Origin: Oryzias latipes
Taxonomy: Eukaryota > Chordata > Actinopteri > Beloniformes > Adrianichthyidae
NCBI RefSeq assembly: GCF_002234675.1
Contig: NC_019877.2
Coordinates: 2,201,041-2,265,040, forward strand
Length of the DNA: 64,000 nucleotides
Reading direction: 5' to 3'
In this document: one piece after another, positions 32,422-43,648 of the stretch
Position numbering within the stretch: position 1 is the first letter of the stretch
How the letters are laid out: every line of letters starts with the position of its first letter
Translations under genes and position numbers: made by a program
Notes under the pieces: model-generated
Seen by the model: the letters and a program-made list of their open reading frames with translations, nothing else
Told to the model about the DNA's origin: nothing
Databases searched by the model: none

Positions 32422-35400
32422 AGCCAGCTTCTGTGGTGGGACGCTCAGCAGCTGTTTTCCCAAAGAGTCCCAAAGAACCCCTGCAACTACCAAGAGGCCT
32501 AATCGGAACAAAGACTACTGGGGAAGTTAAAATAAACAATCAATCATACAACTGTCTTCTTGATTCTGGTTCTCAAGTAACGACAATACCACATTCCTTC
32601 CATAAAGCCCACCTCTCAGATCATATCATCAAACCAATCACAGATTTACTGGAAATCGAAGGTGCAAACGGGCAAGCCGTACCTTACCTAGGGTTCATTG
32701 AATTGAACTTGACCTTTCCAGCTGACCTCCTTGGTCAACCCATAAATGTTGATACTCTGGCACTCGTTGTACCAGATCAAAACCAGTCAAACCCTCAGAT
32801 CCTCATAGGCACCAATACCTTAGATGTTGCCTATCACAAACATTACAAGACCAAGAAAAGATTTCAGCCTGCTGTTTCTGGTTATTCAGCTTTGTACAAG
32901 ATCCTCCAACATCGCTCAAATTGCAACTCAAAAAGCCAAGTCACCCCTGTCACCCTGCGATCCAACCAGCCTCAAACTCTACTGGCTGGGCAAACCACTG
33001 TCATAGAGGGGAGCCTGGTCGCAAGGCTACAGGGTGAAAAGACTGTAATCATCGAGCATCCACAGTCCGGCTCTCTGCCTGGTGGTCTACTCGTGAAAAG
33101 CTGCCTTGTCAACCTGCCACAAAAACGGCCATGTCACCTGCCAGTTGTGGTGTGCAATGAGTCTGACCACCAAATCCAGATCCCTGCAGGAGCCCTAGTT
33201 GCGGAAGTCAGTTCGTTTCAGACTATAATTGCAAAAAAACAAAGCATCAAAGAACTGGATACAGCACAACATCCCCACCTGCAATATGATTTTGGAAAGT
33301 CACCCATATCTGCTGAATGGAGACAAAGGATAACCCAGAAGCTAAACAGCATCCCTGAGGTTTTCGCCACACATGACCTGGACTTTGGTAGAACCGGCAA
33401 AGTCAAGCATGAAATTAAGCTTGCAGACCCTACTCCATTCAAGCAAAGGTCCAGACCCATTCATCCTCAAGATATCGATGCCGTTAGAAAACACCTTCAA
33501 GATCTCCTCGAGTCCGGAATCATCCGTGAGTCTGAATCACCATTTGCATCCCCCATTGTTGTTGTTCGCAAAAAGGATGGGGGAGTGCGACTTTGCATCG
33601 ATTACAGAAAGTTGAACCTCCAGACAATAAAAGATGCTTATGCCCTGCCCAAACTTGAAGATGCCTTCTCTGCCTTATCTGGATCAAAGTGGTTCTCTGT
33701 CCTGGACCTGAAATCTGGCTACTACCAGATAGAAATGGAGGAAAAGGACAAAGCAAAAACAGCGTTTGTGTGCCCTCTTGGGTTTTGGGAGTTTAACAGA
33801 ATGCCACAAGGTGTGACAAATGCACCAAGCACTTTCCAGAGGCTCATGGAGAAGTGTATGGGAGATTTAAATTTGAAAGAAGTATTGGTCTTCATTGATG
33901 ACATCATTGTGTTCGCACCCACCTTGGAGGAACATGAAGCACGACTCATGAGAGTTTTGAATAAACTAAAGGAGTTTGGCCTCAAACTCTCATTGGAGAA
34001 ATGTGTGTTCTTCCAGACCGAAGTAAAATATCTCGGACATGTGGTGTCACAGGAGGGAGTTAAAACCGATCCTGACAAGATCTCCACACTCCTCACTTGG
34101 CCTGTCCCCAAGACCCTCAAAGAACTCAGATCCTTCCTTGGCTTTGTTGGATATTACAGACGGTTTGTTCAGGGATTCTCCACAATCACAAAGCCATTGC
34201 ACGATCTTACCGCAGGGTATCCACCAACTCAAAAGAACATGAAACCACTGGTCAAACCAGGGGCCTATCTGGATCCTAAAGAGCCGTTTAGAGAACGGTG
34301 GACACCAATTTGCCAACAAGCCTTCAACAAGATAATAGAAAAACTCACTACCGCCCCTGTCCTGGCCTTTGCAGATCCCCAAAAGCCATACACACTCCAT
34401 ACTGATGCCAGCTCAACTGGTTTGGGTGCAGTGTTATACCAGAAACACGACGGAAATGACAGAGTTGTTGCCTACGCCAGCCGAGGACTCTCCAGAAGCG
34501 AAGCAAAGTATCCTGCCCACAAGCTGGAATTCCTGGCTCTCAAATGGGCAGTGACTGAGAAGTTTTACGACTATCTGTATGGTGCACAGTTCACTGTGGT
34601 CACAGACAGCAATCCTCTGACGTACATCCTGTCATCAGCCAAACTTGATGCTACCAGTTACCGATGGCTTTCTGCCTTGTCCACCTTTGACTTCAAGATT
34701 GTCTATCGGGCTGGCAAGCAAAATTTAGATGCTGATGGCCTGTCACGTCGACCGCACGAGCTGTCCAATGATGCTGTCTCTATCAAAGAACAAGAGCGAA
34801 TCCAAAGATTTGCACAGCAACACCTTAAAATAGTCACCGCACTTGACCAGTCAACTACAAGAGCAATCTGTGATCGTCACCTGGTGTACAGCTCGTTCCC
34901 TGATCCTGCTCATGCCCTTGTTCTCTCAATATCTTCAAGTGTTGACAGCCTGCCTGATGGTTTCAAAGATGACACCCAGTTTGCCTCTTCTGCTCTCCCT
35001 CGACTCTCACTAGCTGATCTCGCAGCCAAGCAGCGAGCCGACCCAGTCATTGGACATGTGATTATTCAGCTTGAGCGGGGAGAAACACCACCCCCAGCTG
35101 TGAGGGGACAACTACCTGACCTGCCCTTCCTCCTCCGAGAAGTCAATAAATTGGAGCTCCATAACAACCTTCTGGTGAGGCGAAGGCAGGTTGGAGAGGA
35201 CGTCACCTATCAGTTGGTACTGCCAGAAGAGTACAAACCTGTGGTCATGTATCAGCTACACAACCAAATGGGCCACTTAGGCATTGAGAGAACTTTAGAT
35301 CTCATCCGTTCCCGGTTCTACTGGCCGAAGATGGCCATCGACATAGTGAACAAAATAAAGGGCTGTGAGAGGTGCATTAAACGTAAAACTCCACCAGAAC

Positions 35401-36965
35401 GAGCTGCACCACTAGTCAACATCAAGACATCCCATCCTTTGGAACTTGTTTGCATGGACTTTCTATCTGTTGAACCAGATGGAAAAACAAAAGACATTCT
35501 AGTGATGACTGATCACTTCACCAAATATGCTGTAGCTGTGCCAACACCAAACCAGAAAGCCAGAACTGTCGCCAAATGCCTATGGGAAAACTTCTTCGTC
35601 CACTATGGGATCCCTGCAAAATTGCATAGTGACCAAGGCACAGACTTTGAATCCAAAACCATCCGTGAGCTCTGTGGTCTGGCTGGGATACAGAAAATAA
35701 GGACAACACCCTATCATCCAAGAGGAAATCCTGTGGAACGGTTCAACCGTACCCTATTGGACATGCTTGGTACACTCTCCGAACAGGAAAAGAAACACTG
35801 GAAAGATTATGTAAAACCCCTCGTTCACGCCTACAACTGCACAAAGAATGACGTAACCGGATTCTCACCCTATGAGTTAATGTTTGGCCGCCAACCCCGC
35901 CTACCGATAGATCTCGCTTTTGGGCTTCCCTTGAAAGAGGACCGATCACCCTCTTACAGGGAGTATGTTCAGAAGTTGACCTCCCATTTGGAGGAGAATA
36001 GACGGGCAGCCATCATTAATGCAGCAAAAGCCATGAAGAAAAACAAAGAGAGGTTTGATCGTCATGTCATAGCTGCAGATCTGGATGTTGGAGAAAGGGT
36101 CCTGGTCAGGAATGTGCGACAACGGGGAAAGCACAAGCTGGCGGACAAATGGGAACAATCAGTGTATATTGTTGTGAGTAAGGCCGGCCATCTACCAGTA
36201 TACACCGTTCGACCAGAGCACTGTGATAAGCCGTTGAGGACATTACATAGAGACCTTCTCTTACCTTGTGCCTTCTCATCAATACCTCCAGGGGATCCAG
36301 TTTCCAGAAAGAAACCAATGAAGGACGACAGTTCTCCTGTGTTGCCTACACCACCTACTGCAACAGATTCCTCAGTGGATGAAGACGAACAGGTGTATAT
36401 TCCATCACCTACTGAACCTGTGAGTTTCACCTCTACCTTTGTCTTACCTGCAGTACGTCAACCAGATCCTGCCACCCAATGTGAAACCCCTCTCCCAGCT
36501 CCACTGGCTGTCACTACCGCTGCTGATGTGGATGACAGTGAAAAGGGAGAGACTCAAGAGGATACTATCCCCCACCGGGAACTGGTGGGTGCTGTTGAAT
36601 CTAGTCCCGCATCTGTGACATCGGATGCCAGCGGAGGTCCTGGAGCTGTGTCAGCCACAACACCAAAAACTCCTGGACCAGTGCAAAATGAAGCGGGACC
36701 AGCCTCATCAGTCGAATCTGTCCCAGTGTCGGCAGATCCTCCACAATTAAGGGAGGAGCCCACCTCGCCTATGACTTCTGAGTCGCACAGTCTGGAGGAG
36801 CCGCAAGTGCGAAGGGGACAACGTGTCAGAACACAACCAGTCCGCCTTCAGTATCAGAAACCGGGTAGACCCCTTTTACAAAGTATCCAGACCGTCCTCT
36901 ATGGATTAAGCTCTGCCTTTTTCTTTGCCCTCCAGGATGATGAACAGCCTGCAGCATCATCCTGA
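32109..36965 (+). CDS. Pol: protease, reverse transcriptase, RNase H, integrase
   Basis: The frame is open for 1,618 codons from the first ATG inside gag. True expression is probably as a Gag-Pol fusion by -1 frameshift, so the N-terminus is uncertain. Domains by residue from 32109: protease LLDSGSQ at about 150; RT with LCIDYRKLN and the catalytic FIDDII at about 594; RNase H LHTDASSTGLG at about 762; integrase zinc finger His-His-Cys-Cys at about 1050-1085. The integrase core has Asp at about 1117, Asp at about 1174 (HSDQGTDF) and Glu at about 1209 (NPVERFNRTL), with the usual 35-residue spacing. The last 220 residues are rich in Pro, Ser and Thr. All catalytic residues are intact. Confidence 0.95.
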   Translation: MWPQSTTKQRAEGDERTTPKTPKADVTASDPKPGSRVQIHHTSQTKSSSKVIHQAQALVLLQLWRRWSRFFHLHQQSQSNSGATEKDTATSKTSRMGNQASVKLKPASVVGRSAAVFPKSPKEPLQLPRGLIGTKTTGEVKINNQSYNCLLDSGSQVTTIPHSFHKAHLSDHIIKPITDLLEIEGANGQAVPYLGFIELNLTFPADLLGQPINVDTLALVVPDQNQSNPQILIGTNTLDVAYHKHYKTKKRFQPAVSGYSALYKILQHRSNCNSKSQVTPVTLRSNQPQTLLAGQTTVIEGSLVARLQGEKTVIIEHPQSGSLPGGLLVKSCLVNLPQKRPCHLPVVVCNESDHQIQIPAGALVAEVSSFQTIIAKKQSIKELDTAQHPHLQYDFGKSPISAEWRQRITQKLNSIPEVFATHDLDFGRTGKVKHEIKLADPTPFKQRSRPIHPQDIDAVRKHLQDLLESGIIRESESPFASPIVVVRKKDGGVRLCIDYRKLNLQTIKDAYALPKLEDAFSALSGSKWFSVLDLKSGYYQIEMEEKDKAKTAFVCPLGFWEFNRMPQGVTNAPSTFQRLMEKCMGDLNLKEVLVFIDDIIVFAPTLEEHEARLMRVLNKLKEFGLKLSLEKCVFFQTEVKYLGHVVSQEGVKTDPDKISTLLTWPVPKTLKELRSFLGFVGYYRRFVQGFSTITKPLHDLTAGYPPTQKNMKPLVKPGAYLDPKEPFRERWTPICQQAFNKIIEKLTTAPVLAFADPQKPYTLHTDASSTGLGAVLYQKHDGNDRVVAYASRGLSRSEAKYPAHKLEFLALKWAVTEKFYDYLYGAQFTVVTDSNPLTYILSSAKLDATSYRWLSALSTFDFKIVYRAGKQNLDADGLSRRPHELSNDAVSIKEQERIQRFAQQHLKIVTALDQSTTRAICDRHLVYSSFPDPAHALVLSISSSVDSLPDGFKDDTQFASSALPRLSLADLAAKQRADPVIGHVIIQLERGETPPPAVRGQLPDLPFLLREVNKLELHNNLLVRRRQVGEDVTYQLVLPEEYKPVVMYQLHNQMGHLGIERTLDLIRSRFYWPKMAIDIVNKIKGCERCIKRKTPPERAAPLVNIKTSHPLELVCMDFLSVEPDGKTKDILVMTDHFTKYAVAVPTPNQKARTVAKCLWENFFVHYGIPAKLHSDQGTDFESKTIRELCGLAGIQKIRTTPYHPRGNPVERFNRTLLDMLGTLSEQEKKHWKDYVKPLVHAYNCTKNDVTGFSPYELMFGRQPRLPIDLAFGLPLKEDRSPSYREYVQKLTSHLEENRRAAIINAAKAMKKNKERFDRHVIAADLDVGERVLVRNVRQRGKHKLADKWEQSVYIVVSKAGHLPVYTVRPEHCDKPLRTLHRDLLLPCAFSSIPPGDPVSRKKPMKDDSSPVLPTPPTATDSSVDEDEQVYIPSPTEPVSFTSTFVLPAVRQPDPATQCETPLPAPLAVTTAADVDDSEKGETQEDTIPHRELVGAVESSPASVTSDASGGPGAVSATTPKTPGPVQNEAGPASSVESVPVSADPPQLREEPTSPMTSESHSLEEPQVRRGQRVRTQPVRLQYQKPGRPLLQSIQTVLYGLSSAFFFALQDDEQPAASS
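32361..32367 (+). promoter_or_regulatory. Candidate -1 frameshift site between gag and pol
   Basis: GAAAAAG is read as AAA AAG in the gag frame, and slipping back one base gives the pol frame. It is not a perfect X-XXY-YYZ heptamer, but tandem Lys codons of this kind do support slippage. It lies 57 bases before the gag stop. No downstream pseudoknot was verified. Confidence 0.35.
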
Positions 36966-37011
36966 TGCACTCATCAGCCTGAGCAATTATCACATGAACG
37001 AGGACGTTCAT

Positions 37012-37029
37012 GGGATAAGGGGGGGGAAG
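37012..37029 (+). other. Polypurine tract
   Basis: The purine run gggataaggggggggaag lies directly against the 3' LTR, the expected plus-strand priming site. Confidence 0.85.
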
Positions 37030-38274
37030 TGTAACCCCTTGGCATCAGACAAGCCATCAGACTAACTGTGAGCACCTGGCCCCGCCCTTATTGTGAGAGG
37101 CCTGGTGTGTATATAAGTTCTTGGTCAGCTGGTGCACTTCCTGCTTGCTGCTTGCTACTTCCTGCTTCCTGTTTCCTGCTTCCTGTTGGCTGCTTCTTGC
37201 TCTCAGCTGTTGCTGCTGCTGTGGCCACACCAGGACGCCTAAAACATATTACGAATAATACGAACAAATACGAACATATTTGGACACCTCAGCATTTACC
37301 TTTGGACACTAACTAACCCCAAAGAGACCTGCTCATTGGTGAGTTTTTGCGGTCGCGACACCGAAACCAGAAAAAAGCTTTATCATAGTCACAGAGCTAA
37401 GCTAATGCTGCCTCACCTTTGAGACTTTGTTTTATTTAATGGTTCTTGTTTGGTTGTTTTAATTTAGTTGGCTGAATTCAAGCCGAAGCAATTTTGTTAA
37501 GTCGCTTTCCTCCTTTTGTGTTAATTGAACACTTTGAACTGTTACTTTTATTTCCATGATGCCAAAATGGCCACTGTCTTTGAATTAGATAATGGAATGA
37601 AAAACCATGTTGCGCAACATTTGAAATTTGAAAGTTTAATTTGTTTAAAATTATTCTACTTTGATTAATAATGGGATAAAATTAATTGGTAACTTCAGAG
37701 TACATTTTTGATTTAAAACTTTTATCCACTTACCTTGAACCTTGATATGGAATTGTTTGACTTGTGTACACACTTTGAATTCTATTTGAAACAGTTATTT
37801 GATTTTTTGATAAGAATATTGTTTCTCTTGTTTTTACTTTCTACAATGATGATTAATCTGACCTATCAGTATACCCAGTGAAATGACTGGCTTGTTTTTG
37901 TTCAATTCTTGATTTGTTTTTTCTGACCCTTTCTAGGTCAGGTTTTTGTTATGTATTCTTTGATCTACAACTTGATGGCGAGCTACCCAAATCTGAGATC
38001 CTGATACTTCCACCCTCAATAACAACTCCTCACCTGCAGCAAACCTCAACTACATCCCAACCAATAGACTTTTGGAAACCTCTCAATAGGACTCAGACCC
38101 ATATCCCGGTTCCTTTTGTTGTTGTTCTTTTGTATTGTTTAAATGTCTATTTTCTGTTAATACAATCGATTGCCTTTTACTTTCATCGCTGTCTTGTTTT
38201 CATTTACATACTTTGGGCTCCCTGAGACGAATTCTGATTATTGCGTCTAGTCCCATAACCTGAGAAGCGTTACA
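37030..38274 (+). repeat. 3' LTR
   Basis: 1,245 bp, with the same start, end and internal sequence as 29497-30741 in every block compared. Confidence 0.95.
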
Positions 38275-38379
38275 CAAAGATCTTCAACAGAAAGTCTATT
38301 GCCTGCCTTCTGCTGCTGTCATGCTCATGCCTTTATCATGACTCTTTAGTCAAAGCTGTACTATAACAGACAGACTGAC

Positions 38380-38500
38380 AGTGTTGGGGGTACCGGATTA
38401 CAACGTAACAGATTGCTGTAATTGAATTTATTTTGTCAGTAATGGAGAAACTTAACGAATTAAAATTCAAATTTCGTTAGTTACTTACAATTACTAACCA
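38380..38500. mobile_element. hAT terminal fragment
   Basis: The sequence cagtgttgggggtaccggat followed by tacaacgtaacagattgctg resembles the terminus of a common teleost hAT family. No matching second end was found nearby. Confidence 0.45.
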
Positions 38501-38884
38501 TAGAAAACCCTTGTTTTATTGTTACTAAGGTTTTGTAGGCTCTGACATTTTCTCTCGGTTAAATGCAATGAAACAGAGGTTAATTAAAACAAAACAAGTT
38601 TGTTACTGGAGTATACATGCACTCATGTACTCACAGAACTGGGGATCGGTCAAAGTACAAAATTTCCCTCATTGGTGCAGTCACATTGCTTTCCAAAATG
38701 GCTCAACCTTGAGATGAAAAGAAACGCTGAAAGGAGTCCTTCATCCTCGAGGAGCAGCAGAGATGAGACCCGCCCCGTGTACTGATGTGTCGGTTGGGAG
38801 TAAAACAACTCTAAAGCTGCTCTTTGGTGAGAAAGACAAGATACCTTCCTGGGAATCATTTTTGATTTTTACCCTTTTTTACTT

Positions 38885-39113
38885 TATTTTTCTCTCTAAA
38901 GAGCTTTACAGCCGCAGACCCATTCACCCATTCACACACCCATTCACACACTGGTGGTGGATCCGCTCCCAAACACTGGCATCAACCTTCCACCAGAAGC
39001 AAGGTGGGGTTTAGTGTCTTGCCTAAGGACACTAACATATGTGCAGGCAAGGCGAGAATTGAACCTGCAGTCTTCCATCAGAGATCAACCGCCCTACTGC
39101 TGCACCACAGTTA
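38885..39113 (-). mobile_element. tRNA-derived SINE
   Basis: On the minus strand, a tRNA-like head (ctgtggtgcagcagtagg, then gcaggttcaattctcgcc) is followed by gtgtccttaggcaagacact and cagtgtgtgaatgggtg. The tail of a related SINE (ggtaaatggtaaatggcgc) lies inverted at 39253-39295. The same family is on the plus strand at 57264-57497. Confidence 0.75.
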
Positions 39114-39388
39114 AACAGTGTTTTCTTTAGGAATGTAGCCACATAACATTTAAGAGGAGTGATTGACAAATGTGGTGGAAAACTTCCATTCTTGCATTTT
39201 ATAATGTGACAAGAAAGTTTTAGAATGAGCCTTTTCCTTCTGGATTGACTGTGTAGACTGGTAAATGGTAAATGGCGCATACTTAAATAGTGCTTTTCTA
39301 CCTACAAGCTGAAGGAATTTATATTTTTGGTAATTTCATTTCATTACTTCATTTTTATTACATTGAAGATAAGTCATTTGCTGAACTG

Positions 39389-40005
39389 TGTGCTTTAACA
39401 TCCTTTGAACTCTGAAGTTGCTTCCTTAAGTTGCATATGTGAGAAGGCTGCAGCTCCACGCTCATCCCCCATCAGGGGAAAAGAAGGGGATTCTTTGATC
39501 TTCTGAGGCCATTTGGTTGAAGGTCTGACATGGGCCATAAAGTAACTATCTCTGGGACTGAGTGAAGCTGTGGGAACAAGTCCAGGCGTCCGCTCACGTG
39601 TGGAGAACAAAAGCTTTATGATCTACTGAATGCATAATGGGAAGTTCCGACAGCCTGTGGAGGACCACAGGAAGCAGAGACCAGATGCTGTGATGGACTG
39701 AAGGAAGTAGGCGGGCTCCTCTGTCAGCCAATCTCTAGCAACCAGAGGCAGAGATTCAGCGGCCATCATGCTGCAAGAGGAGGGACTCTGACCACATGTT
39801 TAAAAGAGCCATGCTTTGGAAAAAGCTTTGTGTCCAGACAAGCTGCATGTGAATCGGATTGTAATGTCTTACGTATTGCAGTCCTTGATTTTGGACACCC
39901 AGATCGATCTGTTTTATTCTGTTTTATTTTTGTTTAGAGCTCTTTGTTAGGGAAATAAAACCTCTTAATTTTATTCCGTTCGCATTTTCTGGTCATTCTC
40001 CCAAC
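39389..40005 (+). mobile_element. Possible solo LTR
   Basis: It begins tgtgtgctttaac and ends ttctcccaaca. A TATA-like gtttaaaag lies near 39800 and AATAAA at about 39953, spaced as in a retroviral-type LTR. No target duplication or relative in the window was found. Confidence 0.35.
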
Positions 40006-40084
40006 ATACGAACACGCATGGAAGAAATCTCAAAGCGACAGATTTCTCATTTTTCTTCAAAGGACAAAGCACTTTACAGACAGT

Positions 40085-40470
40085 AGCTCAGTCCACCCAG
40101 GGAACATCCACAAAAAGTTCAGACATGTTCTGTACCTTTAGGCAGGAAAAACCTTCACTTCTGTTCATAAAGAGCTGCACGTTTTCTTATCTAGAGATTA
40201 TAACAGGTCAGACTGTTGTTTAGGTTATTTGGTCTCCTTGCTTTAGGCTTGTGACAAAAAAAACTTATTAAAAAAACAGCAATTGTTAAGCTCCCTATGA
40301 AACATTTCTACCACAAAGAGAAATAGAACCCATGGAGTTTAATGGGGGAGCCTGGTTAGTCCACACTTAACATTCTTGTCAGGCTTCCCACTGTCCAGTT
40401 TGCGCCCTCCTCTGGTTGAAAGGGATTTGCCCCTACCAGGCTTTCTGCTGGACTATCCACGCAGTTGTCT
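40085..40470. repeat. Local dispersed repeat, diverged copy
   Basis: Blocks cagggaacatccaca, ttctgtacctttaggcag and ggtctccttgctttag match the repeat at 10.9, 20.9 and 22.7 kb. The distal block (aaacatttctaccacaaaga to tttgcccctaccaggctttc) matches 63680-63810. It shows the order of the unit where nothing has inserted. Confidence 0.65.
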
Positions 40471-40476
40471 AGACCA

Positions 40477-40630
40477 GTGTTTTTCAACTGGTCTGCTGCG
40501 GCACACCAGTGTGCCATGGGAGATGGTCAGGTGTGGCGTGGGAAATTGCCCTCATTCACTGATCTAAAAACATTTACCATCTCCAGGATATCGGCTCTGT
40601 GTTCATCCAAACCGGCCCTGATGAAACACT
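40477..40630. mobile_element. hAT terminal fragment
   Basis: Starting cagtgtttttcaactggtct and followed by gcggcacaccagtgtgccat, this is a typical hAT left end. The right end is missing. Confidence 0.5.
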
Positions 40631-40884
40631 GAGTAGTTAGGAATATGAAAGATCGTAAAATACTTTTTTCTTTGTGTTTATTTGATTCTATTAAAGACAT
40701 TTTTATAAGGATGACGGCACCGTGATTTAGCCTTAGATCCGGTTGTTTTCGGAAAAGTCCCGCCCCTTTAACTGGAGAGGATGTAGTGAAGTCTTATAAT
40801 TATCACCCCAACTCTTTGTCAAAGTGGAAAAATGCGAATTCCATGTTTCCACCATATCTTTCTTGGTTTACATTTTTGAAGCTG

Positions 40885-42012
40885 GATATATTTGACCTGA
40901 TCCTGCCAAGATTGAAGCTGTCTCTCAGTGGGAACCTCCCAGCTCCCGCAAAAAATTAAAGCAGTTGTTGGGGTTTGCTGATTTTTACCGACGGTTTATA
41001 ACAAACTATAGCAGTATCACCTCGCCCTTGACTCAACTCATTTCTATCTCCAAGCCTTTCGACTGGAATACTGAAGCCCAGGCTGCCTTTGACACCCTCA
41101 AAAGACTTTTTGTTTCAGCTCCTATTCTTATACAACCATATCCCGCTAGACAGTTCATTGTGGAGGTGGACGCCTCTGATTCCGGGATCGTTGCTGTTTT
41201 CTACCAAAGGGAGGAGTTATCTGGCAAATTGAAACCATGTGCATTTTTCTCCCATAAACTATCCCTTGAAGAACGCAATTATGATGTCGGCAACCGAGAG
41301 TGGCGTCATTGGCTGGAGAGTGCGGCTCATCCTTTCATCGTCTGGACCGATCATAAGAACTTAGCTTATCTCCAAACTGCTAAAAGACTTAACTCTCGCC
41401 AAGCATGTTGGTGTCTCTTTTTTGACCGTTTTAATGTCTGCATAACTTACAAACCAGGCAGTCGCAACATCAAACCTGACGCCCTCTCCCGCAAATATAG
41501 TACCTCGGATACTCCCACATCTATCACCATCCTGCCACCCACTTGCATTGTGGAAAATCTCACATGGGACATAGAGACCCAAGTCCGACAGGCCCTGATG
41601 AACCCATGAGGAACCTGACCACACACCATGTCCTGACGGAACACTTTTTGTACCATCATGGTCCCACATAGCCGTTGATTTCATTACCCGATTACCTCCT
41701 TCACAAGGCACCACCGTCATTTCAAATTAAGCCTGTCCGGGACAGCCCTTTGTGCCCGCCTTGCGCTTCCCCACCTCACACCCGTATCATCGATGGCGCT
41801 CCGGCATACACAGCCAGCCATGTCTTGGATGTCTGGCGTCGGGGTCGTGGATTTCAATTTCTGGTGGATTTGGAGGGTTACGGTCCAGAGGAACGCTCCT
41901 GGGTCTCTTGTTCCCTAATCCTGGACCCTACCCTCAACAGTGACTTCTACCGGGCTCACCTGGATTGTCGTCCAGGACTGCCAGGTGGCGGTGGTCGAGG
42001 TTTTATTCATTA
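40885..42012 (+). pseudogene. Chromovirus (Sushi-type Gypsy) pol fragment with chromodomain
   Basis: The first frame (to 41609) holds the end of RT ([15 protein letters not shown]), then RNase H ([21 protein letters not shown]) and the [12 protein letters not shown] box. An internal deletion removes almost all of integrase. The piece from 41675 ends in a chromodomain-like segment ([22 protein letters not shown]). The order and the chromodomain mark the Sushi lineage. Both ends and the gag are missing. Confidence 0.85.
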
Positions 42013-42019
42013 ACAAAAA

Positions 42020-42900
42020 ATAATTTAAGCCCAAGTTAAATATTTGGCTTTTAAGTAAAGAGTTTTGAGCTACATGTTTAGCTTCTTAAGTAAATTTTCA
42101 GTTTGGAACTAATTGTCTAACATCCAGATGAACTTGCCGGTATTAATATATCAACAGTTATAAATCCTGCTACTGCTGTGTCTCCCATCACTGCCATGAC
42201 TGTATCAACAAACGTCAACATACAGATCACTAACCTCAAAAAGGACATCAAGAAAAACTCTCTGAGTTGAGGTTAAAAAATGATCTGTTGAACTTTGCTG
42301 GACCTGGCGCATCAACAGTGGATTCACATTGCCTCTGAAAGCGGCTGTTCAAGACACTATTCTTTGGGACCCTGTCACTTTGCCACGGCCATCCTCAAGC
42401 TCCACACCCAAACCGCTTTGGTCTGAGGCAGTGTGCCATAGGAAAAAAAGGCTTGGACCGTGATGGCCTAGTTCTCTCATCTGCTTTGATGTTCTGTTGT
42501 TTCCAACATCTGACGACGTCCTCTGAGCTTCTCCTCCACTCAGTGGTGAAAATCATTGCCCTGTCACTGCTTCTCAGACAAAGAAAGAAGGCCACCTGGC
42601 ATCTGGAGGTTTATCTTCTGCCAAACTCCAGCAGCTCCTGAGAGACACAGTCAGTGGAGGTCCTGACACCTGCCGCCGTCTGAATGTAATTCACGTTCCT
42701 GCGGGATCAAACAGTGCAATGCTCTGCAGGACAGACCTGATGCTGTAGTATCGCGAGACTCAACGAGACCAGTGTGGCAACTTAACTTAGCGGTGTGTAA
42801 GTAACTGAACAAACATTTCAGTATTATATCATTTTACCACCATATTACATTAGCTGTGAAACTAATATCTGAAAAAGTTCAATAAGCCTTTTGACAGCCT
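42020..42900. other. No recognisable gene
   Basis: Mixed sequence, with one motif-free coding-like patch near 42110-42240 (NINNL-type residues, many stops). The last 150 bases may be 5' sequence of the L1 below. Confidence 0.4.
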
Positions 42901-42946
42901 GGAGGACCTGGAGAATTATGTAGACGGCTGCTACAATACCTTCATT

Positions 42947-43648
42947 ATGGGGAAGACCAACACCACCACTTCTTCCTCCAAACGCGGCCATCCAGAAGAT
43001 TCTCCTGGAGCTGTCTCCTCTCCAGGCAGCAGAATCAGTGACACTTTAGATTCCATAGATAAAAAGCTTTCCAGCCTTGATTGCCGCTTGAATCTGCTGG
43101 AGATCCTCCATAGAGAGTTCCAAGGCCTGCCGGAGTCTTTAGAGTTCAGCCAGCAGCAGGTGCGGGAGCTCGCAGCGGAAAACCAAGCCCTCAGAGAAAC
43201 TGTTAAGACCTTGAGCAGCGACATCGCTCGCCTCTCTGAGGAGAACTGCTCGATCAAAGATTCCAGAGGAGGCAGGAAAAGACCCGGGGGCCATGCTGAA
43301 GTCCTTCATGGAGGCCCACCTGAAGCTCCCCAAGGAGGAGGTGCAGAAGATCGCGTTCCAGAGGGTGCACTGGCTCGGAGGACGTAGGTCCGACAGCCAG
43401 CGTCCGAGACCGATCGTTGCAAAATTTGAACACTTCAAGCAAAAGGAGCTGGTGAAGTGCCGCGGCCGGGAGCTGAAAGGGACTTTAGCGTGAACGACCA
43501 GTTTCCGGTTGAGATTCTGCGAAAGATCCTTTTTCCTCCGAGGAAAAAACACATCACCGCCGGGTTTCAAGCTGTTGTCGCTGTGGACAAACTGTTCGTG
43601 GACGGCCGGCTCTTCCGAGACCCGGAGATCACCCCCTGGCTGTACTGA
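42947..43648 (+). pseudogene. L1-type LINE ORF1, frameshifted
   Basis: ORF1 proteins of L1 are trimeric RNA-binding chaperones. From ATG 42947 there is a Ser-rich start and a coiled coil (LAAENQALRETVKTLSSDI). A deletion or frameshift near 43260 follows, removing most of the RRM-like domain. The C-terminal domain resumes in other frames (LKSFMEAHLKLPKEEVQKI, then PVEILRKILFPPRKKHI). Confidence 0.8.

Larger units (their letters stand above)
29497..38274 (+). mobile_element. Intact young Ty3/Gypsy element with PNMA-like Gag
   Basis: The total length is 8,778 bp. Both LTRs are exactly 1,245 bp and show no difference in any segment I compared. Gag and Pol are both fully open, with conserved catalytic motifs, and no env gene follows. 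Flanks gcaag (left) and caaag (right) agree only partly as a target duplication. Equal, apparently identical LTRs and open genes indicate a very recent insertion that may still be capable of activity. It sits on the same strand as gene B, 0.7 kb downstream of it. Confidence 0.95.

Noticed and set aside
30829..36965. Possible endogenous retrovirus with env
   Set aside because: No third gene lies between pol and the 3' LTR; only about 60 noncoding bases remain. Domain order and the PNMA-like Gag fit Ty3/Gypsy.
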